From assembly GCF_011064845.1 (NCBI RefSeq), contig NZ_CP049015.1:3100001-3164000 (forward strand): a stretch of 64,000 bases of DNA, given 5' to 3'. Below the pieces are notes generated by a model. It had not been told where the DNA came from. It searched no databases and was given only the letters and a program-made list of their open reading frames with translations. Both the position numbers and the translations under genes were made by a program. This document shows positions 1 to 10,316 of this stretch, piece after piece. The DNA comes from Citrobacter freundii ATCC 8090 = MTCC 1658 = NBRC 12681 (GTDB taxonomy: Bacteria > Pseudomonadota > Gammaproteobacteria > Enterobacterales > Enterobacteriaceae). Each line of letters begins with the position of its first letter. Position 1 is the first letter of the stretch.

Positions 1-48
1 AGAACGGCAAATGTTCCCCACACAGACAACTAAGATTTTGTTAAACAT
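1..48 (-). CDS. wzb: Low-molecular-weight protein-tyrosine phosphatase Wzb, first 16 codons only
   Basis: Reading the minus strand from the ATG at 48 gives 16 codons ending CVGNICRS, the start of the CX5R(S/T) phosphate-binding loop of low-molecular-weight tyrosine phosphatases. Wzb dephosphorylates the tyrosine kinase Wzc and so allows colanic acid polymerisation and export. It follows wza by a few bases, as in the wza-wzb-wzc operon. The rest of the gene lies outside the window. Confidence 0.9.
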   Translation of the reverse strand, partial: MFNKILVVCVGNICRS

Positions 49-53
49 GACGA

Positions 54-1193
54 TTACCAGTTGTGAAGGTCGCTGGCCGTGTCCGTCATATAGCGAACAC
101 CGCTAATAGTCGGCAGCAACTGATTGATCAAACGGTTCCAGCGAGCAACCGGCGCAGTAGTGACGTACACCACATCGTATGGCTGGAGTCGGAATGATGT
201 TGCCATCACCAGCGACGTCGCATCGGACATATCAAGCTGATAGATATTGGCGATCTTGCCGTTGTTCCCGCCCTCGCCTTTCAATGGCCGAATAACGAAA
301 ATACCGCTGGCATTGGAGGTGGTCAGGTCAATACCTTCGGCATTGCCCAGCGCTTCGGTAAGCGTCATGCCACTGAAGTCCATTTTGAGGGTGCTCTGTT
401 TTTTCACTTCCCCCATTACAAAGACTTTCAGATCGTCATTACGCGGGACAAACAGAATGTCGCCCGGATAGAGCAGTCGGTTCTGGCTCAGGTCGCCATT
501 TTGCATCAGTGCTTGCAGTGAAATGCGTTGCTCCTGCCCTTTATGAGTCAGCACAACGTTGCGCCAGTCTGCCGCTTCGGTGAGACCGCCAGCGGCGTTA
601 ATGGCATCGAGAATGGTAAGCGGCACGTTGGTGATGGCCTGCTGACCGGATTTGTTCACCTGTCCGGAGACATAGGCCTTCTGCGAGCGGAAAGCGGCGA
701 TATTAACGTCCACCTGCGGGTCAGCAATGTACTTCGCTAAGCGCCCGGTAATATCACTACGAATCTCTGCCAACGTTTTCCCTACCACGCTGACTTTGCC
801 GATGTAGGGGTAAAACATCGTGCCATCAGGTTGCACCCAGTTACCGGTATCGCTTGAGCTACGGTACTGCCCGGCTGGTGTGGTGAGTTCAGGATGGTCC
901 CAGACTGTCACATTCAGGACATCCCCCGGACCGACCCGGTACTGATACCCGGCAATCTCCTGGTCCAGCGACATATTAGGTTGTGCAACATTTGGTCGAG
1001 GACGTAATTGTTCTACCAGTCGTGGGGTGAGTGGATAAACATTCACCATGCGATCGATATCAAAATCAGCGTCCTGCTGTTTAATCACATCTTTGCCCAT
1101 CGTAGACATATTGCTGCCCGGAAGCACGGTACAACCGTTTATCAAGATTACCGATACCAATACTGGTATCAATTTAAGTTTGGATTTCATCAT
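54..1193 (-). CDS. wza: Colanic acid outer-membrane export lipoprotein Wza
   Basis: This 379-residue protein has the E. coli Wza length. It forms the octameric outer-membrane channel through which group 1 capsule and colanic acid leave the cell, working with the inner-membrane kinase Wzc. A lipoprotein signal runs to the lipobox ending NGC with lipidated Cys21. The polysaccharide-export domain begins near residue 85 ([14 protein letters not shown]), followed by SLBB-type repeats (FVMGEVKKQ and neighbours) and a C-terminal amphipathic region that would form the membrane barrel. It is the first gene of the colanic acid operon, with wzb directly downstream. The start is the first of two adjacent ATG codons. 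The leader upstream carries a JUMPstart/ops element, implying RfaH control. Confidence 0.97.
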   Translation of the reverse strand: MMKSKLKLIPVLVSVILINGCTVLPGSNMSTMGKDVIKQQDADFDIDRMVNVYPLTPRLVEQLRPRPNVAQPNMSLDQEIAGYQYRVGPGDVLNVTVWDHPELTTPAGQYRSSSDTGNWVQPDGTMFYPYIGKVSVVGKTLAEIRSDITGRLAKYIADPQVDVNIAAFRSQKAYVSGQVNKSGQQAITNVPLTILDAINAAGGLTEAADWRNVVLTHKGQEQRISLQALMQNGDLSQNRLLYPGDILFVPRNDDLKVFVMGEVKKQSTLKMDFSGMTLTEALGNAEGIDLTTSNASGIFVIRPLKGEGGNNGKIANIYQLDMSDATSLVMATSFRLQPYDVVYVTTAPVARWNRLINQLLPTISGVRYMTDTASDLHNW

Positions 1194-1369
1194 TGATTAT
1201 TTATCACTTTGGCAGAGTAATTATCACATGCAATCTAAATAGCGACTTCGCCTGTACGTATTTACCTTGCCGTTAATTGAAATGGAATTTAACTGGCATC
1301 AGTCCTAAAAAAATGAATTCATCTGCGGTCTCTTGACAGAATAATTTAGGCTTGTTTCAGGCGACCAGA

Positions 1370-1409
1370 CACGCTACCGCCCCTGGCTTCACTAGCTACC
1401 AATGCACTG
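1370..1409 (-). promoter_or_regulatory. JUMPstart element with ops (RfaH recruitment) upstream of wza
   Basis: On the minus strand this reads GGTAGCTAGTGAAGCCAGG followed by GGCGGTAGCGTG. That matches the conserved JUMPstart of O-antigen and capsule operons, whose ops core GGCGGTAG pauses RNA polymerase and loads the antiterminator RfaH. It lies about 175 bases before the wza start, inside the transcribed leader. RfaH control is known for this element; its action here is inferred. Confidence 0.9.
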
Positions 1410-1617
1410 ATTAATTTAAATTTTTATCTTCTCCTTTATTTTCATCACATTTACAGCGGCAACGCATCGGGAATACGTGCCACTGGTTAATGAGGAAATA
1501 TTTATCTTTTGATTATTACCGCAAGAATTGTTGCAGCTAAGCGAATATCAGGCAAGAAAACAAACCACCAATACCAAGCTTTTAAGATTAATATTAAGCG
1601 TTGGATTTGTATATTTT

Positions 1618-1631
1618 TAGGATTTTATTGA
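1618..1631 (-). promoter_or_regulatory. Possible RcsAB box of the wza promoter
   Basis: The minus strand reads TCAATAAAATCCTA. This resembles the RcsA-RcsB box of the E. coli wza promoter (consensus about TaAGaatatTCctA), with the right half better conserved than the left. It sits roughly 425 bp upstream of wza, comparable with the far-upstream E. coli site. The match is partial and made by eye. Confidence 0.35.
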
Positions 1632-1848
1632 TGTTGACAATATTGATATAAAAACATCCCACCTGCGATATTTCCTAAATATATCTAGATTAATGAAATA
1701 ATTTCCTGTAGTTACATTAAGGCTATTATCCTGCATCTGTTCTAATATAATCGACAGAGAAATCCCCTCTCGCCATTGCATTTTTCGCCAGTTTTACCCA
1801 TGATCGAATTGTGACAATTGTCATACAACTATGGGTATAGCATTTACT

Positions 1849-3432
1849 ATGGAATGGATTGCCGATCCGTCAATCTGGGCCGGACTGGTCACGTTAATCG
1901 TGATCGAACTTGTTCTTGGCATTGATAATCTTGTTTTTATTGCCATCCTCGCGGAGAAACTACCTCCTGCCCAGCGGGATAAGGCGCGTATTACCGGGCT
2001 ACTGCTGGCGATGGTTATGCGCCTGCTGCTGCTGGCATCAATATCCTGGCTGGTAACACTGACCACGCCGCTGTTCAGCATTCGCGATCTCAGCTTCAGC
2101 GCCCGCGATCTGATCATGCTGTTCGGCGGTTTCTTCCTGCTGTTTAAAGCCACTATGGAGCTCAACGAACGGCTGGAAGGAAAAGACAGCGACAATCCCA
2201 CCCAGCGTAAAGGCGCTAAGTTCTGGGGTGTGGTCGCGCAGATCGTGGTGCTGGACGCCATATTCTCTCTCGATTCCGTCATTACCGCTGTTGGGATGGT
2301 CGATCACCTGGCCGTGATGATGGCTGCGGTGATTATTGCCATCAGCCTGATGGTGCTGGCGAGCAAGTCGCTGACGCGCTTTGTCAACAGTCATCCAACT
2401 ATCGTTATTCTGTGCCTGAGCTTCTTGCTGATGATTGGTTTTAGCCTGGTGGCCGAAGGGTTTGGTTTCCATATCCCGAAAGGTTACCTGTACGCGGCCA
2501 TCGGCTTCTCGGTGATGATCGAAGCATTGAACCAGTTGGCTATTTTTAACCGTCGTCGCTTCCTCTCAGCCAACCATACTCTGCGCCAGCGCACCGCCGA
2601 AGCGGTAATGCGGCTGCTGAGCGGGCAAAAAGAAGATGCCGAACTGGATGCCGAAACCGCGGCAATGCTGGCGGACCATCATGAAGGTCAGATTTTCGCG
2701 CCTCAGGAGCGGAGGATGATTGAACGTGTGCTGAACCTTAATCAGCGTACCGTCAGCAGTATCATGACCTCGCGTCACGATATTGAACACATCGACCTCA
2801 ATGCTCCCGAAGCAGAAATCCGCGCCTTACTGGAAAAAAACCAGCATACGCGTCTGGTGGTCACTGGCGAAGACGGGCAGGAAGAACTGCTTGGCGTGGT
2901 GCATGTCATCGATTTGCTGCAACAGTCTCTGCGCGGCGAGCCGCTCGACCTGCGCGTCCTGATTCGCCAGCCGCTGGTGTTCCCGGAAACTCTGCCGCTA
3001 CTTCCGGCGCTTGAGCAGTTCCGAAACGCCCGGACGCACTTCGCGTTTGTAGCCGATGAATTTGGTTCCGTCGAAGGGATTGTGACGCTGAGTGATGTGA
3101 TGGAAACCATCGCCGGCAATCTGCCAAACGAGGTAGAGGAAATCGACGCCCGCCATGATATTCAGAAAAACGCCGATGGTTCATGGACCGCTAACGGGCA
3201 TATGCCGCTGGAAGACCTGGTGCAGTACGTCCCTATCCCATTAGATGAAAAACGTGAGTATCACACCATTGCCGGGCTTTTAATGGAATATTTGCAGCGC
3301 ATCCCAAAAACCGGGGAGGAAGTCCAGGTTGGCGACTATCGGCTAAAAACCCTGCAGGTGGAAAATCATCGCGTGCAAAAAGTCCAGCTGATACCGCTAC
3401 ACAGTGAAGAAGAGATGGATTACGAGGTGTAA
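1849..3432 (+). CDS. yegH: YegH, TerC-family membrane protein with CBS and CorC/HlyC domains
   Basis: The 527 residues match E. coli YegH in length when translation starts at the ATG at 1849 ([10 protein letters not shown]); an ATG 18 bases upstream is less likely. An N-terminal TerC-type integral membrane domain covers about residues 1-230, with several helices and acidic motifs ([26 protein letters not shown]) typical of the family. A tandem CBS pair follows at about 290-420, then a C-terminal CorC/HlyC domain ([21 protein letters not shown]). The family is associated with metal-ion transport or resistance, but the substrate of YegH is unknown. It diverges from wza and converges on asmA. 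Confidence 0.93.
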   Translation: MEWIADPSIWAGLVTLIVIELVLGIDNLVFIAILAEKLPPAQRDKARITGLLLAMVMRLLLLASISWLVTLTTPLFSIRDLSFSARDLIMLFGGFFLLFKATMELNERLEGKDSDNPTQRKGAKFWGVVAQIVVLDAIFSLDSVITAVGMVDHLAVMMAAVIIAISLMVLASKSLTRFVNSHPTIVILCLSFLLMIGFSLVAEGFGFHIPKGYLYAAIGFSVMIEALNQLAIFNRRRFLSANHTLRQRTAEAVMRLLSGQKEDAELDAETAAMLADHHEGQIFAPQERRMIERVLNLNQRTVSSIMTSRHDIEHIDLNAPEAEIRALLEKNQHTRLVVTGEDGQEELLGVVHVIDLLQQSLRGEPLDLRVLIRQPLVFPETLPLLPALEQFRNARTHFAFVADEFGSVEGIVTLSDVMETIAGNLPNEVEEIDARHDIQKNADGSWTANGHMPLEDLVQYVPIPLDEKREYHTIAGLLMEYLQRIPKTGEEVQVGDYRLKTLQVENHRVQKVQLIPLHSEEEMDYEV

Positions 3433-3439
3433 GTCACGA

Positions 3440-3468
3440 GCCGGATGGGGCATTAGCCACCATCCGGC
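3440..3468. repeat. REP-like palindrome between yegH and asmA
   Basis: GCCGGATGG and CCATCCGGC form a perfect 9-bp stem around an 11-base loop, the sequence of an enterobacterial REP unit. It sits between convergent genes, where it could stabilise or end both messages. Confidence 0.75.
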
Positions 3469-3476
3469 AATATGAA

Positions 3477-5330
3477 TCAGAGCTTATCCAGCAACTTTTT
3501 AACATCTTTGCCGTTGCGGGAATCTTTATTGCGATCGGCCCAGTCATTCAGGCGACGTTTTGCTTCATCCTGCAGATGTTTACGCAAAAGCTGATCAACT
3601 TGCAGACTGTAGTTCAGTGACTGCCATTGACCATAGACTCTGAGAGGAACCGGGGTGGCCTTCAGGAAATTAATCAACTTACTTTCGCCATCCCAACCGC
3701 CCAGCACGCGAATGTTAAACAGCGTGTCGCAATTCTGCTTCACCAGATCTAACGTTCCTTTGCCGGTCAGTGCCAACATAGCGGACTCCCCTACCATGTT
3801 ATCCAGCGTCACCTCACCGTTATCCAGCGTCATATCGGTTACAAAACGATCCAGACGGGTCACGTTCTCCATATTTTGCTGGGCTTTAGCATCTCCACCG
3901 CTACGCTCGACGGCCTGCTGTATCATCTGCTGGAAGTTCATCCCTTCCATTCGCGTATCGTTCATTTCGACATGGGCCTGCCCTTGCCAGCTGTGACGAA
4001 ACGCCTGGGCGTCAATATCCGAGCCGGAAAAATCCCCCGCCAACGACAGCTTGCCGATGAGTGCGATGGGGTAATCAAAGGCCTTCAGAATAGTGCCAAT
4101 TTCAACACCTTCCAGGCGCGGATGAAATACCGCTCGCGGTTCTCCCTTTCTGGCATCCAGCGTACCGGGCAATGAGATCAGCCCGCCATCACTTTTTCCC
4201 TGCAACTGTGCAATGTTCAGTAAACCGAACCGGTTGTCTATTTTTGCCGAGACATTCTCAAACGCCATTTTCCGCCACAGCACCTTGTCAGCCTGCAAAG
4301 CGATGTCTGCCGAAAAACCCTTGAGTCCCTGATACGAAACAGCATCAACCTGGGAAGCAATAACGGGGCGCGCCAGCGTTGACTGACTCTGACCTTGCTG
4401 AACTTCACCTTTTGCTGTCACCGCTGCGTCATGTTGTACGAGCAGGTTATCCAGATTGAGCTGACCAAATTTTAGGTCAACGGCCCATTCCGGTTTTTCC
4501 AACAAGGCCACATGCGCTTGCCCGGAGAAAGAAGAGTCATTAGCGGTCAAATTTATCTGGCTAAATGAAAGCTGTTTTTTCTCTTCCAGCCATTGCGCCT
4601 GAAGATGTCCCTGACCGTTGATCCCCTGCGGCGGCAGATCGGCCCCCTGCAGTTGCCAGCTTAACTGTTCAATATTCGCAGATAAGTTGTGCGGATAATC
4701 GGAGGCATCGACCGTACCGTTAAAGGATAACGCGAGATCGCGCTGATCGCGGTTCACACGCCCGGAGAAATCAAACGTGCCGCGGTGCTGGCTATCTTGT
4801 TCCATCTCCAGACGAATATCGCGAACGGTAACCTGTTCATCGTCTTCATGTTGGAACACCAGAACACTGTCGGCAACACGCAGACGGGCGATATCAAACG
4901 ACCATCCTTTGTCTTCCGCCAGATCGGGCAACATATTGTCTTTTGGGGCAACGGGTGCATCTTTGCCGCGTACCGCCTCAGTTTGCGGGGTCAATTGAAT
5001 CACTGCGCCTTTGAGCATCACCTGCTTCACGCTGAGCTGGTGGCTCAACAGCGGCCACAATGCAACGTCGAGACGCATATTATCAGCACGAACCAGGGGT
5101 TCGCTGGCGCCTTCAGCCGTTAACATCACTCGCCCTGAGAGGATACTCAGTTGCGGCCATACGTGCCAACGCAGGGGGCCATCCAACTGCAGCTGATACC
5201 CGCTACGTACGGCAACCTGCTTGACCATATACGCGCGGAAATCATTCGGATTCACCAACAGTACTAACGCAGAAAAACCGGCCACCAGCACGACCAGAAG
5301 AATCATCAGCGTCGTCAGAAATCGTCTCAT
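3477..5330 (-). CDS. asmA: AsmA, envelope-biogenesis protein of the AsmA/TamB-like family
   Basis: The 617 residues equal E. coli AsmA in length. One N-terminal membrane segment (about residues 6-27, FLTTLMILLVVLVAGFSALV) anchors a large periplasmic part that begins with the AsmA N-terminal domain and ends with an AsmA C-terminal domain (LTGKGTLDLVKQ, FNIRVLGGW). Members of the family are proposed to form bridge-like lipid-transfer structures between the membranes. AsmA was found through suppressors of outer-membrane protein assembly mutants. It lies downstream of udk and dcd on the same strand, 27 bases after dcd, so co-transcription is likely. Confidence 0.95.
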   Translation of the reverse strand: MRRFLTTLMILLVVLVAGFSALVLLVNPNDFRAYMVKQVAVRSGYQLQLDGPLRWHVWPQLSILSGRVMLTAEGASEPLVRADNMRLDVALWPLLSHQLSVKQVMLKGAVIQLTPQTEAVRGKDAPVAPKDNMLPDLAEDKGWSFDIARLRVADSVLVFQHEDDEQVTVRDIRLEMEQDSQHRGTFDFSGRVNRDQRDLALSFNGTVDASDYPHNLSANIEQLSWQLQGADLPPQGINGQGHLQAQWLEEKKQLSFSQINLTANDSSFSGQAHVALLEKPEWAVDLKFGQLNLDNLLVQHDAAVTAKGEVQQGQSQSTLARPVIASQVDAVSYQGLKGFSADIALQADKVLWRKMAFENVSAKIDNRFGLLNIAQLQGKSDGGLISLPGTLDARKGEPRAVFHPRLEGVEIGTILKAFDYPIALIGKLSLAGDFSGSDIDAQAFRHSWQGQAHVEMNDTRMEGMNFQQMIQQAVERSGGDAKAQQNMENVTRLDRFVTDMTLDNGEVTLDNMVGESAMLALTGKGTLDLVKQNCDTLFNIRVLGGWDGESKLINFLKATPVPLRVYGQWQSLNYSLQVDQLLRKHLQDEAKRRLNDWADRNKDSRNGKDVKKLLDKL

Positions 5331-5356
5331 GCTATCCCCAATAGACTGATAAACAC

Positions 5357-5938
5357 TCAGTCTTTATCGATCCGGCTGGCAACGGCGCCCTGCTGGTCGC
5401 GATATTTCGCATCCTGACGACGGTTGTAGGGTCGCGCTGCCGGACCGGAAAGCGGTTCGAAACTTAACGCGCCAATCGGCATCCCCGGACGCAGAGCCAG
5501 CGGTAATTTTCCGGAGTTGTAAAACTCCAGTACGATACAGCCAGACCAGCCCGGATCGATACGGTGAGCGGTGACGTGTACCATCAGTCCCAGACGAGCC
5601 AGCGAAGAACGGCCATCTAACCAACCGACGAGATCGGAAGGCAGTGTCACGGATTCGAATGTTACCGCCAGTGCAAGTTCCCCCGGATGCAGGAAAAAGG
5701 CTTCGCCGTCTTTGAGGACGATTTCATCACTCATCACGCGATCCAGCGCGGCGCTGACTTCATCTTTCGGTCCGCTTAAATCGATATACGCCGCCGTATG
5801 ACCGCGGAACGTACGGAATTTGTTGCCAAGGCGCACATCTACCGTGGCGCCATTGATTCGCTCGACAGGAGGGCGTGGATTGATCGACAGGCGACCTTCA
5901 TCCAACCAGGCTTCAATATCTCGGTCACATAAACGCAT
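5357..5938 (-). CDS. dcd: dCTP deaminase
   Basis: The 193 residues match the E. coli enzyme. It converts dCTP to dUTP, the main source of dUMP for thymidylate synthesis in enterics, as a cytosolic homotrimer. The family signature is clear: [11 protein letters not shown] for nucleotide binding, then [19 protein letters not shown], which contains the catalytic glutamate of the LEF segment. The C-terminal tail with [11 protein letters not shown] folds over the active site. It sits between udk and asmA in a nucleotide-metabolism cluster on the minus strand. Confidence 0.97.
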   Translation of the reverse strand: MRLCDRDIEAWLDEGRLSINPRPPVERINGATVDVRLGNKFRTFRGHTAAYIDLSGPKDEVSAALDRVMSDEIVLKDGEAFFLHPGELALAVTFESVTLPSDLVGWLDGRSSLARLGLMVHVTAHRIDPGWSGCIVLEFYNSGKLPLALRPGMPIGALSFEPLSGPAARPYNRRQDAKYRDQQGAVASRIDKD

Positions 5939-6029
5939 GGCACTTTCTCCTTTCGTGCTTCAAACCCTTAATGCCAGGTGCGTTAAGGGTGAACCAGGTT
6001 ATCACTGAACGGTACACAATTCGCTGAAC

Positions 6030-6671
6030 TTATTCAAAGAACTGACTGATTTTAGCCTTCAGAATATCGATGGCGATGCGGTTTTTACCCCCGCGCGGCA
6101 CAATGATGTCGGCGTATTGTTTTGAAGGCTCAATAAATTGCAGGAACATTGGCCGGACGGTTTTCTGGTATTGCGCCATCACCGAATCCATTGAACGACC
6201 ACGTTCGTTCACATCCCGCTTGATACGGCGCATCAGGCAAATATCCAACGGCGTATCAACAAAAATAGAGAAGTTCATCTCGTCACGCAAACGCGCATCC
6301 GTCAGCAGCAAAATGCCTTCCAGGATGATGACTTTCTTGGGTTCGATATGAATAGTGTCTTGCGTACGCGTGTGCTCAACATAGCTATATACCGGCAGCT
6401 CAATGGCGGAGCCGCGTTTCAGCGCTTGCAGATGTTGAAACAGCAGGCTGTGGTCCATCGCGTTCGGATGGTCGTAGTTGGTTTTTACACGTTCTTCCAT
6501 CGACAGATGGCTTTGATCTTTGTAATAGCTGTCTTCGGGAATAACGCCAATATGTTCGTCACCGACTTGTTCACGCAATTCGCGATAAAGAGTACTGGCA
6601 ATAAGGCTCTTGCCGGAAGCCGATGCGCCGGCAATGCCGATAATGACGCACTGATGGGACTGATCAGTCAT
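6030..6671 (-). CDS. udk: Uridine/cytidine kinase
   Basis: The 213 residues match E. coli Udk. It phosphorylates uridine and cytidine to UMP and CMP with GTP or ATP in pyrimidine salvage. The P-loop [11 protein letters not shown] lies at about residues 12-22, and the substrate-binding region DHPNAMDH near 67. The regulatory and lid segment [12 protein letters not shown] is near 150. It is the first gene of a minus-strand run udk-dcd-asmA and diverges from dgcE. Confidence 0.97.
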   Translation of the reverse strand: MTDQSHQCVIIGIAGASASGKSLIASTLYRELREQVGDEHIGVIPEDSYYKDQSHLSMEERVKTNYDHPNAMDHSLLFQHLQALKRGSAIELPVYSYVEHTRTQDTIHIEPKKVIILEGILLLTDARLRDEMNFSIFVDTPLDICLMRRIKRDVNERGRSMDSVMAQYQKTVRPMFLQFIEPSKQYADIIVPRGGKNRIAIDILKAKISQFFE

Positions 6672-6986
6672 AAATTTAGCGACCTGATTAACCTGGATGT
6701 AAGGAAGGGCGGCGCCGAAACGCCAAACGCGGCAATTATAGGGATTTCAGCGGCGCGATGCCACCCCAGGCTGCACCAATGCTGTCCCTGTCGCAAATTA
6801 AAATGGTCAGATTTAGAACAGCCGCTATATTTATTCACCTGCCTTAGGAATTAATAGCTTGGGAGTGTTAATTTATGAGCAGCTGGCGTATAAATTGTAA
6901 ATTGTTTGTACTAGCATAATCCCAGATTAAATGTGATGCGTCCGGCATCTCTGCTGGGCGACAACGGCTATTTGGGTAGAGTGGTA
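6672..6986. other. udk-dgcE divergent intergenic region
   Basis: About 315 bp between the divergent udk and dgcE starts. The half nearest dgcE is AT-rich and is where promoters would be expected; no operator could be assigned. An ATG at 6933 lies in frame upstream of dgcE but lacks family similarity. Confidence 0.5.
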
Positions 6987-9900
6987 ATGAGTAAACAATC
7001 CCAACATGTTTTAGTTACCTTACCCCATCCTCTACTGCGCCTGGCCAGTTTAGGTCTGGTGGCTTTCATCTTTACGTTGTTTTCGCTGGAACTGTCACGT
7101 TACGGCGCACAGCTTGCACCGCTGTGGTTTCCAACCTCTATCATGATGGTGGCTTTTTACCGTCACGCTGGAAAGATGTGGCCTGGGATCGCGCTGGCTT
7201 GCTCATTCGGTAGCATCGGCGCCTCTTTACTCTTCTTCCCCGGACAGTCGCTTAATTTCTCCTATACGGTCATTAACATTATTGAGGCTGTTGTTGGCGC
7301 AATGTTATTGCGTAAACTGCTGCCCTGGTACAATCCCTTACAAAATCTTAACGACTGGGCGCGTCTGGCATTTGGCAGCGCGGTTGTTCCGCCACTGCTG
7401 GGCGGCGTATTGATGTGGATGTTGTTGCCGAAGGAAACTACGTTAAATACCTTTCTCATTTGGGTACTGTCAGAATCCATTGGCGCACTGGCGTTGGTGC
7501 CGTTAGGTTTGCTGTTTAAACCACATTACCTGCTGCGCCATCGCGACCCGCGATTATTGCTTGAGACCCTGATTACGCTTCTGGTGACCTTAACGTTCAG
7601 TTGGCTATCCATGATGTACATTCCATGGCCATTTACCTGCGTTATTGTCCTGCTGATGTGGAGCGCTGTCCGTCTGCCGCGTATGGAGGCGTTTTTAATA
7701 TTCCTCAGCACCGTGATGATGGTTTCGCTGATGCTGGCCGCCGACCCTTCACTGCTTTACACCCCGAAACAGAACATGATGACGGACATCCCCTGGTTGC
7801 CGTTTTTGATGATCCTGTTGCCCGCCAACATGATGACCATGGTGATGTACGCGTTTCGAGCCGAACGCAAGAACATTTCAGAAAGCGAGTCACGCTTTCG
7901 CAACGCCATGGAATATTCCGCGATTGGCATGGCACTGGTTGGCACCGAGGGGCAATGGCTACAGGCCAATAAAGCCTTGTGCCAGTTTCTGGGCTATAGC
8001 CAGGAGGAGCTACGTTCGCTGACCTTCCAGCAGTTAACCTGGCCGGAAGATCTGAACAACGACCTTGAACAACTCAACATGCTGGCACGCGGAGAGATTA
8101 ATAGCTATTCCATGGAAAAACGCTATTACACCCGCGCGGGCGACGTCGTCTGGGCGTTGCTGGCCGTTTCGCTGGTGCGTCATAGCGACAACACTCCACT
8201 CTACTTTATCGCGCAGGTTGAGGACATTAACGACCTGAAGCATACCGAGTGGATTAACAAACGGTTGATGGAACGCATTACCCTCGCCAATGAAGCCGGG
8301 GGTATTGGGATTTGGGAATGGGAACTGCAGCCTGACGTGATCAGTTGGGATAAACGGATGTTCGATCTGTATGAAGTTCCCGCACATATCAAACCCAGTT
8401 GGCAAGTCTGGTATGAGTGCGTTGTACCCGAAGATCGCGAGTACGCCGAAAATGTGATTCGTGATTCGCTGGCCGCGCGGGTTCCGTTTAAGCTTGAGTT
8501 TCGTATCGCAGTAAAAGATGGCATACGCCATATCCGCTCGTTGGCCAACCGGGTGCTGAATAAAGACGGTGAAGTTGAACGCTTACTTGGTATCAATATG
8601 GATATGACCGAAGTGAAGCAGCTTAACGAAGCGCTGTATCAGGAAAAAGAGCGCCTGCACATTACGCTGGACTCAATCGGCGAAGCGGTAATTTGTATTG
8701 ATGTCTATATGAACGTGACCTTTATGAATCCGGTCGCTGAGAAAATGAGCGGCTGGCAGCAGGACAGTGCCATCGGCATTCCGCTATTGACGGTACTACA
8801 TATTACTTTTGGCGAGAACGGTCCGCTGATGGAAAATATCTACAGTGCTGACATGTCGCGTACGGCAATCGAGCAGGAAGTGGTCCTGCATTGTCGTAAC
8901 GGCAACAGTTATGACATTCAGTACAGCATCACGCCCCTCAGCACCCTTGACGGCGGTAGCATTGGTTCGGTGTTGGTTATTCAGGACGTCACAGAGTCAC
9001 GGAAGATGCTCCGCCAGCTTAGCTACAGTGCCTCACATGATGACCTGACGCAGTTGGCAAACCGGGTCAGCTTCGAAAACCATCTAAAACAATTGCTGCA
9101 TTCAGTACACGACACGCGCCAGTGCCATGTACTGGTTTTTATCGATTTGGATCGTTTTAAAGCGGTGAACGACAGCGCGGGTCATGCCGCCGGCGATGCC
9201 CTGCTGCGTGAACTCTCTGCGCTTATGCTCAGCATGTTGCGATCCAGCGATATGCTGGCGCGCCTTGGCGGCGACGAGTTTGGTCTGTTGCTGCCGGATT
9301 GTAATATCGAAAGCGCCCGCTTTATCTCAGGACGCATCATCAGTGCTATTAACAATTACCAATTTATGTGGGAAGGCCGTTTGCACCGTATTGGCGCCAG
9401 TGCGGGAATTACGCTGATTGATGAGAAAAACCATGTCGCGACTGACGTTATGTCTCAGGCCGATATCGCCTGCTACGCGGCGAAAAACAGCGGCCGTGGG
9501 CGAGTCTGTGTCTATGAGCCTCAGCAAAGCCAGGCCCATGCCGCGCGTAGCCAACTGTCATTGGATGAACAAAGACACACTATTACACACAACCCTATGC
9601 TGATGATCGCCAGAGGCGTTGCTTCTCCGCGTATACCGGAGACTTTTAGCTTCTGGATTATCTCGCTTCGCTTAGGCACCGCTGAGGGTGAAATCATTGA
9701 AGATCAAGCCTTCCATGCCGGGTTGGTCGATCCCACGTTGAGTCAGGCGCTCGATCGTCGGGTATTCGGCGAGTTCTTCCAGAGTGCTGCCCCGGCTGTC
9801 GCCAACAAGGGCCTCAGTATTGCCCTGCCCCTTTCCGCCGCCGGCCTGCTCAACACAGAACTGGTAGATGAGCTGCTAGAGCACTTGCAACGCAGCCCGC

Positions 9901-10316
9901 TACCGCCACGATTGCTGCATCTGACCGTTCCATCAAGTGTCATCAAAACAAGCCCAACGCAGGCGGTATCCGCCCTGCATCGACTGCGGCAGTACGGTTG
10001 TCGAATTGTGTTAAGTCAGGTTGGTCGCGACTTAGAGCTTTTTGACAACCTGAAATATCACATTGTCGATTACCTGTTACTCGACAGCGAGCTAAGTGCC
10101 AGCGCTCCCGGCAACTTGATCGACGAAATGTGGGTGTCCATTATCCAGGGTCATGCTCAGCGCCTGGACATTAAAACCATCGCCGGTCCGGTGCAACTGC
10201 CGCTCATCATGGATACGCTTTCTGGCATCGGTATTGATATGATTTATGGCGATATTATTGCCGACGCCCAACCGCTGGATCTGCTACTGAATACCAGCAA
10301 TTTCGCCATCAACTGA
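6987..10316 (+). CDS. dgcE: Diguanylate cyclase DgcE (YegE)
   Basis: From the ATG at 6987 (MSKQSQHVLV) the protein has 1109 residues, close to E. coli DgcE. It begins with a MASE1 sensor domain of about eight membrane helices (residues ~10-300), followed by three PAS/PAC modules (~300-680). A GGDEF domain comes next, with intact GGDEF at about residue 761 (ARLGGDEFGLLLPD). The C-terminus is a degenerate EAL domain lacking the catalytic motifs. The enzyme makes cyclic di-GMP from GTP and in E. coli drives curli and biofilm control upstream of csgD. An in-frame ATG 54 bases upstream would add residues not found in homologues. The 3' end overlaps the convergent alkA gene by 33 bp. Confidence 0.95.
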   Translation: MSKQSQHVLVTLPHPLLRLASLGLVAFIFTLFSLELSRYGAQLAPLWFPTSIMMVAFYRHAGKMWPGIALACSFGSIGASLLFFPGQSLNFSYTVINIIEAVVGAMLLRKLLPWYNPLQNLNDWARLAFGSAVVPPLLGGVLMWMLLPKETTLNTFLIWVLSESIGALALVPLGLLFKPHYLLRHRDPRLLLETLITLLVTLTFSWLSMMYIPWPFTCVIVLLMWSAVRLPRMEAFLIFLSTVMMVSLMLAADPSLLYTPKQNMMTDIPWLPFLMILLPANMMTMVMYAFRAERKNISESESRFRNAMEYSAIGMALVGTEGQWLQANKALCQFLGYSQEELRSLTFQQLTWPEDLNNDLEQLNMLARGEINSYSMEKRYYTRAGDVVWALLAVSLVRHSDNTPLYFIAQVEDINDLKHTEWINKRLMERITLANEAGGIGIWEWELQPDVISWDKRMFDLYEVPAHIKPSWQVWYECVVPEDREYAENVIRDSLAARVPFKLEFRIAVKDGIRHIRSLANRVLNKDGEVERLLGINMDMTEVKQLNEALYQEKERLHITLDSIGEAVICIDVYMNVTFMNPVAEKMSGWQQDSAIGIPLLTVLHITFGENGPLMENIYSADMSRTAIEQEVVLHCRNGNSYDIQYSITPLSTLDGGSIGSVLVIQDVTESRKMLRQLSYSASHDDLTQLANRVSFENHLKQLLHSVHDTRQCHVLVFIDLDRFKAVNDSAGHAAGDALLRELSALMLSMLRSSDMLARLGGDEFGLLLPDCNIESARFISGRIISAINNYQFMWEGRLHRIGASAGITLIDEKNHVATDVMSQADIACYAAKNSGRGRVCVYEPQQSQAHAARSQLSLDEQRHTITHNPMLMIARGVASPRIPETFSFWIISLRLGTAEGEIIEDQAFHAGLVDPTLSQALDRRVFGEFFQSAAPAVANKGLSIALPLSAAGLLNTELVDELLEHLQRSPLPPRLLHLTVPSSVIKTSPTQAVSALHRLRQYGCRIVLSQVGRDLELFDNLKYHIVDYLLLDSELSASAPGNLIDEMWVSIIQGHAQRLDIKTIAGPVQLPLIMDTLSGIGIDMIYGDIIADAQPLDLLLNTSNFAIN

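Larger units (their letters stand above)
1194..1848. other. Long wza-yegH divergent intergenic region
   Basis: About 655 bp without a gene, AT-rich, between the divergent wza and yegH starts. The wza side holds the JUMPstart element. Further out is a possible RcsAB box at 1618-1631. No open frame with a ribosome-binding site or family similarity was seen. The length fits the long regulated leader of colanic acid operons. Confidence 0.7.
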
